64,000 nucleotides of DNA from Pseudobdellovibrionaceae bacterium (lineage in GTDB: Bacteria; Bdellovibrionota; Bdellovibrionia; Bdellovibrionales; Bdellovibrionaceae), in NCBI GenBank assembly GCA_016719575.1, contig JADJYV010000002.1, forward strand, positions 62,001 to 126,000. Direction: 5' to 3'. The notes below the pieces were generated by a model that worked only from the letters and a program-made list of their open reading frames with translations, made no database searches and was not told the origin of the DNA. This document shows, piece by piece, positions 44,441-53,080 of this stretch (position 1 is its first letter; each line of letters begins with the position of its first letter). The position numbers were made by a program, and so were the translations under genes.

Positions 44441-45359
44441 ACTTCGTGCAGCCGTTGTGGGGGTTGGTTACCTGGGGACCTTTCATGCCCAGAAGTATTT
44501 AAAAAATCCCCAAGTGCAGTTGGTGGGAGTTTGTGATTTTTCTGCGACTCAAGCAAATAAAGTGGCGACAGAGCTGGGTGTTGCCTCTTTTAAAAATGCT
44601 ACTGATTTGATTGGTCAGGTCGAGGCAGTTACGATAGCAGCCAGCACTCAGTCGCATTATGAACTTGCGAAATTGTTTCTAAAAAATGGGATTCATGTCA
44701 ATGTTGAGAAGCCCATCACAGCGACGGTTGCACAAGCCGAAGAACTCGTGCAACTTGCTCAAGAAAAAAAATTAAAATTGGCCGTGGGACATATCGAAAG
44801 ATTCAATCCCGCCATCATTGAGTTAAGAAAACATATTAAAAATGCAAAAAATATACAACTGACACGTCTTGCAACCTATAAACCGAGGGGCGCTGACGTG
44901 AGTGTGCTTCACGATTTGATGATTCACGATATGGATCTCATTTATTGGTTATCCCAAAGCGAGATTGAGACTTTTGAGGCCTCAGGATCTAAGTTGATCT
45001 CTTCAGAACTTGATACGGCCCAGGTTGTTTTTAAAATGAAGTCGGGTTTGATAGCAGAGGTCAATGTGAGTCGAGTGTCCTCAAATATGCAGAGGTGGAT
45101 TCGAGTGACTCAAAAAGAAAGTATTTTAATGGCCAATACGGGCACTCTTGAGCTGGAAAAATGCGAAGCTGGATCTGGAGAAAATCCAGTTCAAATTCAG
45201 CAGTGGACTGTAACAAAAGAAGATGCTCTTCAAAATGAAACCGATGGCTTTGTAAATGCCGTTCTCAATGACACAGAAGTTGTAGTGAGCGGTCTTGATG
45301 GTTTGAAGTCTCTACGCGCGATCGAAGATGTCAAGCGCCGCATAGAGGCCAGTTTATGA
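44427..45359 (+). CDS. Gfo/Idh/MocA oxidoreductase (GnnA-like)
   Basis: About 310 residues: Rossmann opening AAVVGVGYLGTFHAQKY, the Gfo/Idh motif VNVEKPITATVAQAEELV, and VGHIERFNPAI. It overlaps lpxA by 14 bp and lpxB by 4 bp. In Acidithiobacillus ferrooxidans gnnA sits between lpxA and lpxB and oxidises UDP-GlcNAc at C3, the first step to UDP-GlcNAc3N. The partner aminotransferase GnnB is not here. Bdellovibrio lipid A is reported to carry 2,3-diamino-glucose, which fits. Function inferred from family and position. Confidence 0.8.
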   Translation: MMSRKLRAAVVGVGYLGTFHAQKYLKNPQVQLVGVCDFSATQANKVATELGVASFKNATDLIGQVEAVTIAASTQSHYELAKLFLKNGIHVNVEKPITATVAQAEELVQLAQEKKLKLAVGHIERFNPAIIELRKHIKNAKNIQLTRLATYKPRGADVSVLHDLMIHDMDLIYWLSQSEIETFEASGSKLISSELDTAQVVFKMKSGLIAEVNVSRVSSNMQRWIRVTQKESILMANTGTLELEKCEAGSGENPVQIQQWTVTKEDALQNETDGFVNAVLNDTEVVVSGLDGLKSLRAIEDVKRRIEASL

Positions 45360-46504
45360 ACGAAGTGATGATCGTTGCTGCGGAAGCATCCAGTGTTACC
45401 TATGCGCAACGATTGTTAGAGTACTGGAAAAAAAATAATGTCCAGATAAAGGCCTTCGGGGTGGGTAGCAAAGAGATGGAAGGCCTGGGCTTTGAACGTC
45501 TCGGAAAAGCAGAAGAGATGGCCGTTGTTGGGGCCGCAGAAATTATCAGTGCCTACGGGCGTTTAAAAAAAGTTTTTGATGATTTGGTGGAGGCCGCAGC
45601 TAAGCGCCAACCCAGAGTCGCCATCGTAATGGATTATCCCGAATTCAATTTGATGCTAGCTAAAAAACTCCATGGTCTCGGTGTGCCAGTGGTATACTAC
45701 ATTTCACCTCAAGTTTGGGCTTGGCGAAAGGGCCGAGTTCAAACTATTAAAAAGTATTGTAAAAAAGTATTCGTCCTTTTTCCGTTTGAAGTGCCCTTTT
45801 ACGAGGAGCATCACGTTCCTTGTGAATTTGTTGGCCATCCGATTTTGGATGAATTGGATGATCAGCTCTATGCCGAGGACTATCGTAAACTTCGCCGCAA
45901 CCAGTGTGGCATACGCGATGATGAGATTGTTTTGGGCCTAATGCCTGGGAGCAGAAATTTAGAATTGAAACAACATTTTTCAATTCAGCTGGAAGTAGCA
46001 AGAAGGCTAGCGAAAAAATACAACAATCTGAAAATATTGATAATGGTGGCGCCGACCTTTGATAAAGAGAAACTCGAACCGTATCTCGAAGATTTTCGAT
46101 TGGATTACATGGTGATGAAGGACGATCCCTCCAGAATGATTCACCTTACCGATTATGTTATCGTGGCTTCAGGTACAGCGACACTCATGGTGGGGCTTTT
46201 GTTGAAGCCAATGGTCATCATGTATCGGATGAAATTTTTGACTGGGCTGTTTGCTCTTATTTTTGTTCGTGGAGTGAAGTTCTTTGGTTTGGTTAATTTA
46301 ATTTTAGGCCGAGAAGTCTGTCCTGAGCGCTGGCAATCGGAGGCCAATCCGGATACCATTTTTGCATTGATGGATCGGTATTTTCAGGAACCTGAATACG
46401 CGGGTCAAGTGCGAAACGAGCTCAAAGGATTGCGACAGCATCTCGGAGACAGGGGGGCCACAGCAAGAGTGGCCAAGTCTTTGGCGGAGTACCTTAACAC
46501 ATGA
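45356..46504 (+). CDS. lpxB: Lipid A disaccharide synthase LpxB
   Basis: 382 residues of GT19 type: IVAAEASSVTYAQRLL, FGVGSKEMEGLGFE, MDYPEFNLMLAKKL, YYISPQVWAWRKGRV, FVGHPILDEL, GLMPGSRNLEL and ASGTATL. It joins UDP-diacyl-sugar and lipid X. Coupled start (ATGA) with the GnnA-like gene and overlap with lpxK. Confidence 0.95.
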   Translation: MNEVMIVAAEASSVTYAQRLLEYWKKNNVQIKAFGVGSKEMEGLGFERLGKAEEMAVVGAAEIISAYGRLKKVFDDLVEAAAKRQPRVAIVMDYPEFNLMLAKKLHGLGVPVVYYISPQVWAWRKGRVQTIKKYCKKVFVLFPFEVPFYEEHHVPCEFVGHPILDELDDQLYAEDYRKLRRNQCGIRDDEIVLGLMPGSRNLELKQHFSIQLEVARRLAKKYNNLKILIMVAPTFDKEKLEPYLEDFRLDYMVMKDDPSRMIHLTDYVIVASGTATLMVGLLLKPMVIMYRMKFLTGLFALIFVRGVKFFGLVNLILGREVCPERWQSEANPDTIFALMDRYFQEPEYAGQVRNELKGLRQHLGDRGATARVAKSLAEYLNT

Positions 46505-47523
46505 GGACTCTCCGGCTTTTAGGTAAAGTTTATAGTCGAGTCGTTGACCTTAAAAATTTTCTTTACGATAACGATTACTTTTGCCCTGTTGAAATTCCGG
46601 TTCCCGTTTTAAGTATCGGAAATTTGACGGTTGGAGGTACCGGCAAGACTCCGCTGACGGATTTTTGTTTGAAGTATTATCGTCGAAGACAAGTGAATCC
46701 CGTTGTTGTTAGCAAAAATTATCGAGCGCAAGTTAAAGACATTGCCGTGGTTGATCCGGATCTTCCAGGGGCGGCGGCTTATTATGGTGATGAGCCTGTT
46801 TTGCTCGCTGAGAAAAACCCACTGTGCAAAGTTTATGTAGGCCCTCGAAAGTTTCAAACTGCAAAGCGTGCCTTCGAAAATGAAAATCCCTCTTTGATCA
46901 TAATTGACGACGGATTTCAGCACAGAAAACTTTACCGGGATGTGGATTTTGTGGTTTTGGATGCGACAGAATCCCCCCTTAGTTATCGGAGCTTTCCTGA
47001 GGGGAGGGCTCGAGAGTCTTTTGAGAGCTTGGTACGAGCCACCGCGATTCTAGTGACAAAGATCAATTTAGTTTCTTCGGCGGATTTAGAGGCCTTGGTC
47101 AGTTCGCTTCAGAAGAAGTTTACAGTACCGGTGTTTTGTTTTAGTTACGAGATAACCCATCTGCATTTGCATGGATCACAAACGGATCGCGATATCAGAG
47201 ATTTCGCAAAGAAACCTTGTTTGCTGGTATCAGGGCTGGCTAAACCGATGAGCTTTGAAAAAAGTCTCTCTGCGTTTGATCTGAAAATTTTAAAACACTT
47301 TTCGTTTCCGGACCATCATCCTTATTCTGGAAAAGATATTGAAAGAATCCAAACGGACTGGAAAGAGGCAGGATCTCCCCCCATCATCACCACTGAAAAA
47401 GACTATGTAAAACTTCGTCATTTTTGGCCGGCGTCAATGCCGCTATGGATTTTAGGCATTGAGGTCAGAATCCAAAACAAGGAGGATTCCTTCTATGAAA
47501 TCCTTGATCAAGTCTTGTACTAA
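46501..47523 (+). CDS. lpxK: Tetraacyldisaccharide 4'-kinase LpxK
   Basis: 340 residues: P-loop-like SIGNLTVGGTGKTP, VVSKNYRAQ, DEPVLLAEK, IIIDDGFQHRKLYRDVD and FPDHHPYS, all LpxK signatures. It phosphorylates the lipid A 4' position. If this organism, like Bdellovibrio, has a phosphate-free mannosylated lipid A, the phosphate must be removed later. Overlaps lpxB by 4 bp and the acyltransferase by 29 bp. Confidence 0.95.
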   Translation: MRTLRLLGKVYSRVVDLKNFLYDNDYFCPVEIPVPVLSIGNLTVGGTGKTPLTDFCLKYYRRRQVNPVVVSKNYRAQVKDIAVVDPDLPGAAAYYGDEPVLLAEKNPLCKVYVGPRKFQTAKRAFENENPSLIIIDDGFQHRKLYRDVDFVVLDATESPLSYRSFPEGRARESFESLVRATAILVTKINLVSSADLEALVSSLQKKFTVPVFCFSYEITHLHLHGSQTDRDIRDFAKKPCLLVSGLAKPMSFEKSLSAFDLKILKHFSFPDHHPYSGKDIERIQTDWKEAGSPPIITTEKDYVKLRHFWPASMPLWILGIEVRIQNKEDSFYEILDQVLY

Positions 47524-48379
47524 ATGGCTGAGTCATATTTTGTTTTTACTTCCACGGGAGCTGGTGCGAAAAATGGGGGCTTTGATCGGGTTTCTATGGA
47601 TCGATGTTCTTCGCTTCCGACATGAAGTTATGATGACCAATTTACAAATTGCCTTTCCCGATTGGTCTGAAGAAAAAAAACATCAAGTTGCACGAGAGAG
47701 TGTTTACAGCATGGGGCGCGGTTTTTTCGAGTTTTTTCTCATTCCACATATGAGCGAGGCGTGGTTAGAAAAATACGTCGTCTTTGAAGGGTTCGAGCAC
47801 TACCAGGCAGCACTCCTGAAAAAAAAAGGAGTCTTGTTGGTGAGCCTTCATCTCGGAAATGGAGACCTTGCGGCATCAGCGGTGAGCTTGAAAGGGTACC
47901 CCCTTTCGATCATTACAAAAATTTTTAAAAATAAATTTTTCAACGATCTGTGGTTTTCTTTTCGCGGCGGTCAAGGGGTTCGTCATATCGACGCTCACGG
48001 ACCGAGCACGGCTTTTGATATTTTAAAGGCGTTGAAGCGAAACGAGGGAGTTATCTTTGTTATTGACCAATTTATGGGAAGACCCTTTGGTATAAAGACT
48101 CGTTTTTTTGGCAAAGAGACAGGATCTGCTTATGGTCTAGCTTTGTTTACTATCAAAAGTAAATCACCGGTAGTGCCAATATACACTTACGAGGGGAATG
48201 ATCAAAAAATGCATGTCGTCTTTGAGCCAGAGATCGAAACTCAGGACCTTGTTTCGGACGATAGGCAGGCCTCGATACTTGCCATGACTCAGAGATTTAA
48301 TGATAAGATTGAGAGGATTATAAGGATGCATCCAGAGCAGTGGTTGTGGGTGCATCGTCGTTGGAAGGAATTTGAGTGA
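47495..48379 (+). CDS. lpxL: Lipid A late acyltransferase (LpxL/HtrB-like)
   Basis: About 294 residues, a membrane-anchored LPLAT enzyme. It shows the catalytic HxxxxD as SLHLGNGD, a VIFVIDQFMGRPFG substrate strand, and the C-terminal WLWVHRRWK. ATG 47495 has a perfect AAGGAGG inside the lpxK end; a frame from 47459 is rejected. It adds a secondary acyl chain to lipid A; LpxL versus LpxM cannot be decided. Confidence 0.88.
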   Translation: MKSLIKSCTKWLSHILFLLPRELVRKMGALIGFLWIDVLRFRHEVMMTNLQIAFPDWSEEKKHQVARESVYSMGRGFFEFFLIPHMSEAWLEKYVVFEGFEHYQAALLKKKGVLLVSLHLGNGDLAASAVSLKGYPLSIITKIFKNKFFNDLWFSFRGGQGVRHIDAHGPSTAFDILKALKRNEGVIFVIDQFMGRPFGIKTRFFGKETGSAYGLALFTIKSKSPVVPIYTYEGNDQKMHVVFEPEIETQDLVSDDRQASILAMTQRFNDKIERIIRMHPEQWLWVHRRWKEFE

Positions 48380-49416
48380 GACTGCTGACATACCTTTTTT
48401 TTACAATTCTGGTGCTGTCCTGTTCTACTTCGCCATTAAAGTATGATCGATCAGAGCAACTCGTAAAACACGATGAATTCGAAAAAGCCGTAAAAATTGA
48501 AAAACCACCCGACACGGATCCAAGCATGGGTCCTCAGATTTTGCCACCCGTAGAAACGTCCGCAAAAAAGACAGAAGAAAAAAGAAAAGAAAAGACAGGT
48601 GTTAAACCTTTAAAAAAACACAAAAAAACTGCAAAAGTTGAAGCCGAAGTTCCTTTACGTCGTCAGCCGGAATTAGAGGATGATACTGGTTTTCAGGGAC
48701 GGAGGCCTATTGTGGATCCGTTTGGAGTCGGTGAAGAGTTGGTGTATGACGTCCACTACTTCAAGGTTTCAGCTGGAGAAATGAAAATGAAAGTCGGTCC
48801 TATGGCCATTGTTAATGGTCGCAAGGCCTATAACTTTTCAATATCACTGCAAACCAGCTCCATTTTTTCGTCATTTTACAGCGTTGATGATAAAGTTGAA
48901 ATTTTTGTTGATTACGAAACTTTGGTGCCCAGAGTTTTTCAATTGCATGTAAAAGAGACGGCCCAATTGCGAGAGGCACGAATGATTTTTGACGAGTCCA
49001 CCAATCGGGCAACTTTTTGGGAAAAAAAGGTCAGCAGTGAAAAGGGCGAAGAGGAAAAAAAACAAACCTGGGACATTTTGCCCTATTCACAAAATGTTTA
49101 TAGCGCGGTGTTTTACCTTAGAAACTTCAAGTGGGAGGTTGGAAAAGAGTATGCTTACCGTGTCGCTGACGATGAACAAAATTTGATTTTTAAAGCCAAA
49201 GCTTTGCGAAAAGAGCGGATCAAAACTGAACTTGGTGAGATGGATGCCATCGTCATTAAGCCTGAAGTGATGCTTAAAGGTGTTTTTAAGCCTGTTGGTG
49301 ATATTTATATATGGCTTTCCGACGATTCTAAACGCTATATTCTTCGAATTGAGTCTAAAATTAAGATCGGGACCATTATTTCAGAGGTCGTTTCGATAAA
49401 ACCTGGACATAATTAA
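48376..49416 (+). CDS. DUF3108 lipoprotein
   Basis: 346 residues: GTG start overlapping the acyltransferase stop (GTGA), lipobox LVLSC, a Lys/Glu-rich linker (~20-105), then DUF3108 (PFGVGEELVYDVHYFKVSAG ... YSVDDKVEIFVD ... KVSSEKGEEEKK). DUF3108 proteins are beta-rich envelope proteins of unknown role. Position suggests a link to lipid A or LPS assembly. Confidence 0.75.
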   Translation: MRLLTYLFFTILVLSCSTSPLKYDRSEQLVKHDEFEKAVKIEKPPDTDPSMGPQILPPVETSAKKTEEKRKEKTGVKPLKKHKKTAKVEAEVPLRRQPELEDDTGFQGRRPIVDPFGVGEELVYDVHYFKVSAGEMKMKVGPMAIVNGRKAYNFSISLQTSSIFSSFYSVDDKVEIFVDYETLVPRVFQLHVKETAQLREARMIFDESTNRATFWEKKVSSEKGEEEKKQTWDILPYSQNVYSAVFYLRNFKWEVGKEYAYRVADDEQNLIFKAKALRKERIKTELGEMDAIVIKPEVMLKGVFKPVGDIYIWLSDDSKRYILRIESKIKIGTIISEVVSIKPGHN

Positions 49417-49464
49417 GCTTTAAGTCGAGTGGGCCTTTGCCGCCGAGAATACTAAAATGAACAA

Positions 49465-50616
49465 ATGGCGGTTACGGCTTGTCGACATTTTTCTGGTTAC
49501 AAACCCTGCGCAAAAAATGCGACCTGTGATGATCTGTGCTCTGCTCAGTCGGTTCCAACTGCTTACTTGCTGATCATTCATCTTGGTGCGATCGGCGCCG
49601 TGGTAAGAGCAACGAGTTTGCTTTCTGCCATAAAAAGAAAGTACCCGCAAAGTCATTTGACGTGGATTACCGATGCGCCAAGCCATCAACTCTTATTAAA
49701 TCATCCCCTAGTAGACCGAGTGTTAACGACTGGAAAAGAAGATCTTCTGAGTTTATCAGCTCTTGAGTTTGATGTTGCGTTTGTCGTCGATAAATCTTTG
49801 AAGGCCGGTGGAGTGCTCAGACAGACGCAGGTCAAGCAAGTCTTTGGTTTTAAGGTTGACCCCAGAGGTGGTGCTATTTTGCCCGCAACGCCTGCTGCTA
49901 CGGAACTTTGGAGCTTGGGCTTGGATAATTCGCGAAAGTTTTTTTTGAACCAAAAAGCTGAAACACAGTTGATGACTGAGGCGTTAGAACTCGGTCCCTT
50001 TGAGCGAGACGAATACAATTTACCGCTCACACTAAGCGAAAAGGTAGAGAGTGAAAAAAGGCGCCAGACCTGGATAGGTTCGGGTTCGCTCTTGATTGGA
50101 GTGAATACCGGCTGTAGTTCAACGATTCCGTATAAGAAACTGTCAATTTCTTATCATCGAGAGTTGATTCAAGAGATAAAACGGCGGTGGAATGTGAATG
50201 TTATTCTTCTTGGCGGGCACGAAGACAGCGATCGAAATCTGAAGATTGGCGAGGGGCTTCCGGTACATCAGTCCGAAACAAAAAGCGGTTTGAGAGATGG
50301 TTTAGTGAGCGTTGCGGCATGCGATATTGTCGTTACGGGGGATAGTCTTGGCATGCATATGGCTATTTCTCAAAAAAAGCATGTGGTCGCTTGGTTTGGA
50401 CCCACCTGTGCTCAAGAAATCGATCTCTACGATCGAGGAGAAAAAATTGTTACCAAGGCCTCTTGTGCTCCATGCTGGAAGAGGCTTTGCCATCAAAACA
50501 CTATGTGTTACGATCAGGTGTCTTTGGTTGAGCTTATTGCCGCAATAAAAAGAGGTTTTGATCTGTGTCAGCAAATGTCCTTGTCCAAACAGCCTTCCTT
50601 GGAGATTTGCTATTAA
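49465..50616 (+). CDS. GT9 (heptosyltransferase-like) protein with N-terminal 4-Cys extension
   Basis: 383 residues. Residues ~33-375 are a GT9 fold: LLIIHLGAIGAVVRATSL, LIGVNTGCSSTIPYKKL, VVTGDSLGMHMAIS, AWFGPTCAQE and a C-terminal Cys group at 334, 337, 342, 348. A 25-residue N-terminal extension carries Cys 6, 15, 21 and 25 (CRHFSGYKPC...C...C), which is not part of standard heptosyltransferases and could bind metal or an Fe-S cluster. It probably acts in LPS core synthesis; acceptor unknown. Overlaps the second GT9 gene by 52 bp. Confidence 0.78.
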   Translation: MAVTACRHFSGYKPCAKNATCDDLCSAQSVPTAYLLIIHLGAIGAVVRATSLLSAIKRKYPQSHLTWITDAPSHQLLLNHPLVDRVLTTGKEDLLSLSALEFDVAFVVDKSLKAGGVLRQTQVKQVFGFKVDPRGGAILPATPAATELWSLGLDNSRKFFLNQKAETQLMTEALELGPFERDEYNLPLTLSEKVESEKRRQTWIGSGSLLIGVNTGCSSTIPYKKLSISYHRELIQEIKRRWNVNVILLGGHEDSDRNLKIGEGLPVHQSETKSGLRDGLVSVAACDIVVTGDSLGMHMAISQKKHVVAWFGPTCAQEIDLYDRGEKIVTKASCAPCWKRLCHQNTMCYDQVSLVELIAAIKRGFDLCQQMSLSKQPSLEICY

Positions 50617-51629
50617 GTATTCCGCTGATGCGGAATATGCGCTCCCTATGGCCCGAAGAAAAGCTTATTTTAGTTTGCCGCAAAGGACTTGGTGATTTCT
50701 TTTTAAAAACCCGGCTTGTTGACAGGGTTTTTGAAATTAATAAAGGCAATAATAATTCCTATAAGGTCGTACTGAAGGCTCTAGAATCAGAAAAAATCAC
50801 CCGAGTTTTTGCTCCTCATGAGTCTCTGCGCACCGCATTTTTCGCTCGAAGGATCCAAGCTCAAGAAAGAATAGCTTTTTCAAGTTTTTGGAATTTTATC
50901 TTTTATAATTCTCGAATGCAGAAAAACAAAAATCTACCGGAGGCGCTTCGCCAGCTAAGTCTATTACAGAATTATGATTTAGACCTTAAGTCGCAAATCA
51001 AAAACTTTTCTTATGATCCCCATCAGCTTTCGGTCGTGCCTTCGTGGGCCTCTATGAGTCTTGTTGAGTTTTACCGCCAGCAGTCTGATGCGATAGATAC
51101 AGTTTTTTCTAAGGTAGGATGTCGCCGGAAGTTCGCCTCAAGGAGCCTCGCAATTTTTCCCGGCAGCGTCTGGCAGACAAAACGTTGGACTCAAGATGGA
51201 TTTGTGCAAGTGGGCCAAGAACTTCAGAATAGAGGTTGGCATTTGCTCATTATGGGAGGCCCCGGGGAAGAGGAACTGTGTACTCAGGTGGCGGGAGCGA
51301 TCCCTGGAGCTATAAATATTTGCGGAATGACTAGCATCTTCGAATCTGCTTTGATTTTGTCAGAAGTGGCGGGGGTTATAGGTAACGATAGCGCTTCAAT
51401 GCATTTAGCGGCAACCGCAGATTCTCCATCCGTTGCTATCTTTGGTCCTACGGTTTTAGATTTTGGCTATAGACCCTGGCAGAATTTTGTCGCTATTGTT
51501 GAAAAAAAGGGACTGAAGTGTCGACCCTGCGGAAAACATGGCCACCGTGCTTGCCCCCTTGGAACGCATGAGTGTATGCGTTCTATCAGTAAAGATGATG
51601 TCTTAATAGCACTGGAGAAGATATTATGA
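50565..51629 (+). CDS. GT9 heptosyltransferase II-like protein
   Basis: 354 residues from GTG 50565 (GAGG upstream): VLVQTAFLGDLLLSIPLMR, LAIFPGSVWQTKRWTQDGF, LLIMGGPGEEEL, GNDSASMHLAATADSPSVAIFGPT, and the usual C-terminal CRPCGKHGHRACPLGTH. It resembles WaaF, which adds heptose to the LPS core. Cotranscribed with the other GT9 gene. Confidence 0.85.
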   Translation: MSANVLVQTAFLGDLLLSIPLMRNMRSLWPEEKLILVCRKGLGDFFLKTRLVDRVFEINKGNNNSYKVVLKALESEKITRVFAPHESLRTAFFARRIQAQERIAFSSFWNFIFYNSRMQKNKNLPEALRQLSLLQNYDLDLKSQIKNFSYDPHQLSVVPSWASMSLVEFYRQQSDAIDTVFSKVGCRRKFASRSLAIFPGSVWQTKRWTQDGFVQVGQELQNRGWHLLIMGGPGEEELCTQVAGAIPGAINICGMTSIFESALILSEVAGVIGNDSASMHLAATADSPSVAIFGPTVLDFGYRPWQNFVAIVEKKGLKCRPCGKHGHRACPLGTHECMRSISKDDVLIALEKIL

Positions 51630-51667
51630 GCAAAGATATATTTTAATGGAATGTGATTTTACCAGCC

Positions 51668-53080
51668 TTAGTCTTCAGTATAATCTTTGACGTTAATTCC
51701 ATATTTGCGGATCTTTCTTAGTAAGGTATTTTTGGGAATATTGGCCTGTGCCACAGTTTGGTTGATCCGCCCGTTATTAGCTTTCAGGGCACTGACGATA
51801 AAATCTTTTTCCATTTGATCCTTAAAAGCGTCAAAATCTAAAGGGCCGGCATATCCGAGGGTGCCTGGGATGACTCTTGTATCTACTTTTTTCTCTCGCA
51901 AGTTTTCAGGCAAACTCTGTGGGGTGATCATATTGGAATTTTCAACTATAAAGGCTCTTTCTATGACATTTTCAAGTTCACGAATGTTGCCCGGCCAGCG
52001 ATAGGTTTTTAAAGCATTTATGGCCTCTTGGCTGATGCCGACGATAGAGCTTGTGTGTTCCTTTGAGAATTTTTTAATAAAGTGGGTCACCAGAGAGGGA
52101 ATGTCATCAATGCGATCGCGTAATGGTGGCAAAAAGATGGGCATAACATTTAGTCGATAAAAAAGATCTTCTCTAAAAGTTCCTTCTTCCATCATTTTTT
52201 CGAGATTTCTATTGGTCGCAGCTATGATTCGGGTATTGGTTTTAACTTCACGGTTGCTACCGACAGGAGTGAACTTTTTTTCTTGAAGAATCCGTAGGAG
52301 CTTCACTTGCATATCGGGTTTAAGTTCTCCGATCTCGTCTAAAAATAGGGTTCCATTATTTGCAACTTGGAACTTGCCGATTTTTCTTTCGATAGCGCCG
52401 GTAAAGGCGCCCTTTTCGTGGCCAAAAAGTTCGCTTTCCATCAAGCTTTCAGGAATGGCACCGCAATTGATGGCCGTAAAAGAGCCACTTTTTCTCGGCG
52501 AGTTGTAGTGAATGGCCTTGGCAACAAGTTCTTTACCCGTTCCATTTTCACCGCGAATCAATACCGTCGTATCGACTTTGCAAAGTTTGTAAATAAGATT
52601 AAAGACTTCTTTCATTTTGTGCGAACTGCCGACGAATTCACTTTCGACATCGTCGTCAAAAATTGGATTCGAAAAGGCCAGACTCGAAACCAAGTCTCGG
52701 GCTTCGAGACTTTTTCTGACGATTTCAGTCAGGCGATGGGGATTCACCGGCTTTTCGACGTAGTCATAGGCGCCATCTTTGATGGCAGTGACGGCATCTT
52801 GAAGGTTGCTATGGGCCGTCATCAACACCACAAAGGTTCGTGGATCATGCTCCTTGATGGCGGCGAGGGCTTCAAGTCCATTCATTTCTGGCATTTTGAC
52901 GTCCATAAGAACCAAATCCCAGGCCTTGAGCTTGACCTTTTCTAGAGCTTCTTTTCCCGTGGTGGCTTCTTCGATCAAAAATTCAACATCGGGGAGTGCG
53001 GACTGTAAAATGGAGATGACGGACTTTCGCAGTTCGGCTTCGTCATCAACAATGAGTGTTGTCAGTGAATTTGAAATCAT
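51668..53080 (-). CDS. NtrC-family sigma-54 response regulator
   Basis: 470 residues: receiver domain (phospho-acceptor Asp ~60 in LVLMDVKMPEMNG), AAA+ domain with Walker A GENGTGKE and the sigma-54 contact loop GAFTGA, and a Fis-type helix-turn-helix (NGRINQTVAQANIPKNTLL). It overlaps the sensor kinase gene by 4 bp and so is its partner. Targets are unknown. Confidence 0.92.
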   Translation of the reverse strand: MISNSLTTLIVDDEAELRKSVISILQSALPDVEFLIEEATTGKEALEKVKLKAWDLVLMDVKMPEMNGLEALAAIKEHDPRTFVVLMTAHSNLQDAVTAIKDGAYDYVEKPVNPHRLTEIVRKSLEARDLVSSLAFSNPIFDDDVESEFVGSSHKMKEVFNLIYKLCKVDTTVLIRGENGTGKELVAKAIHYNSPRKSGSFTAINCGAIPESLMESELFGHEKGAFTGAIERKIGKFQVANNGTLFLDEIGELKPDMQVKLLRILQEKKFTPVGSNREVKTNTRIIAATNRNLEKMMEEGTFREDLFYRLNVMPIFLPPLRDRIDDIPSLVTHFIKKFSKEHTSSIVGISQEAINALKTYRWPGNIRELENVIERAFIVENSNMITPQSLPENLREKKVDTRVIPGTLGYAGPLDFDAFKDQMEKDFIVSALKANNGRINQTVAQANIPKNTLLRKIRKYGINVKDYTED

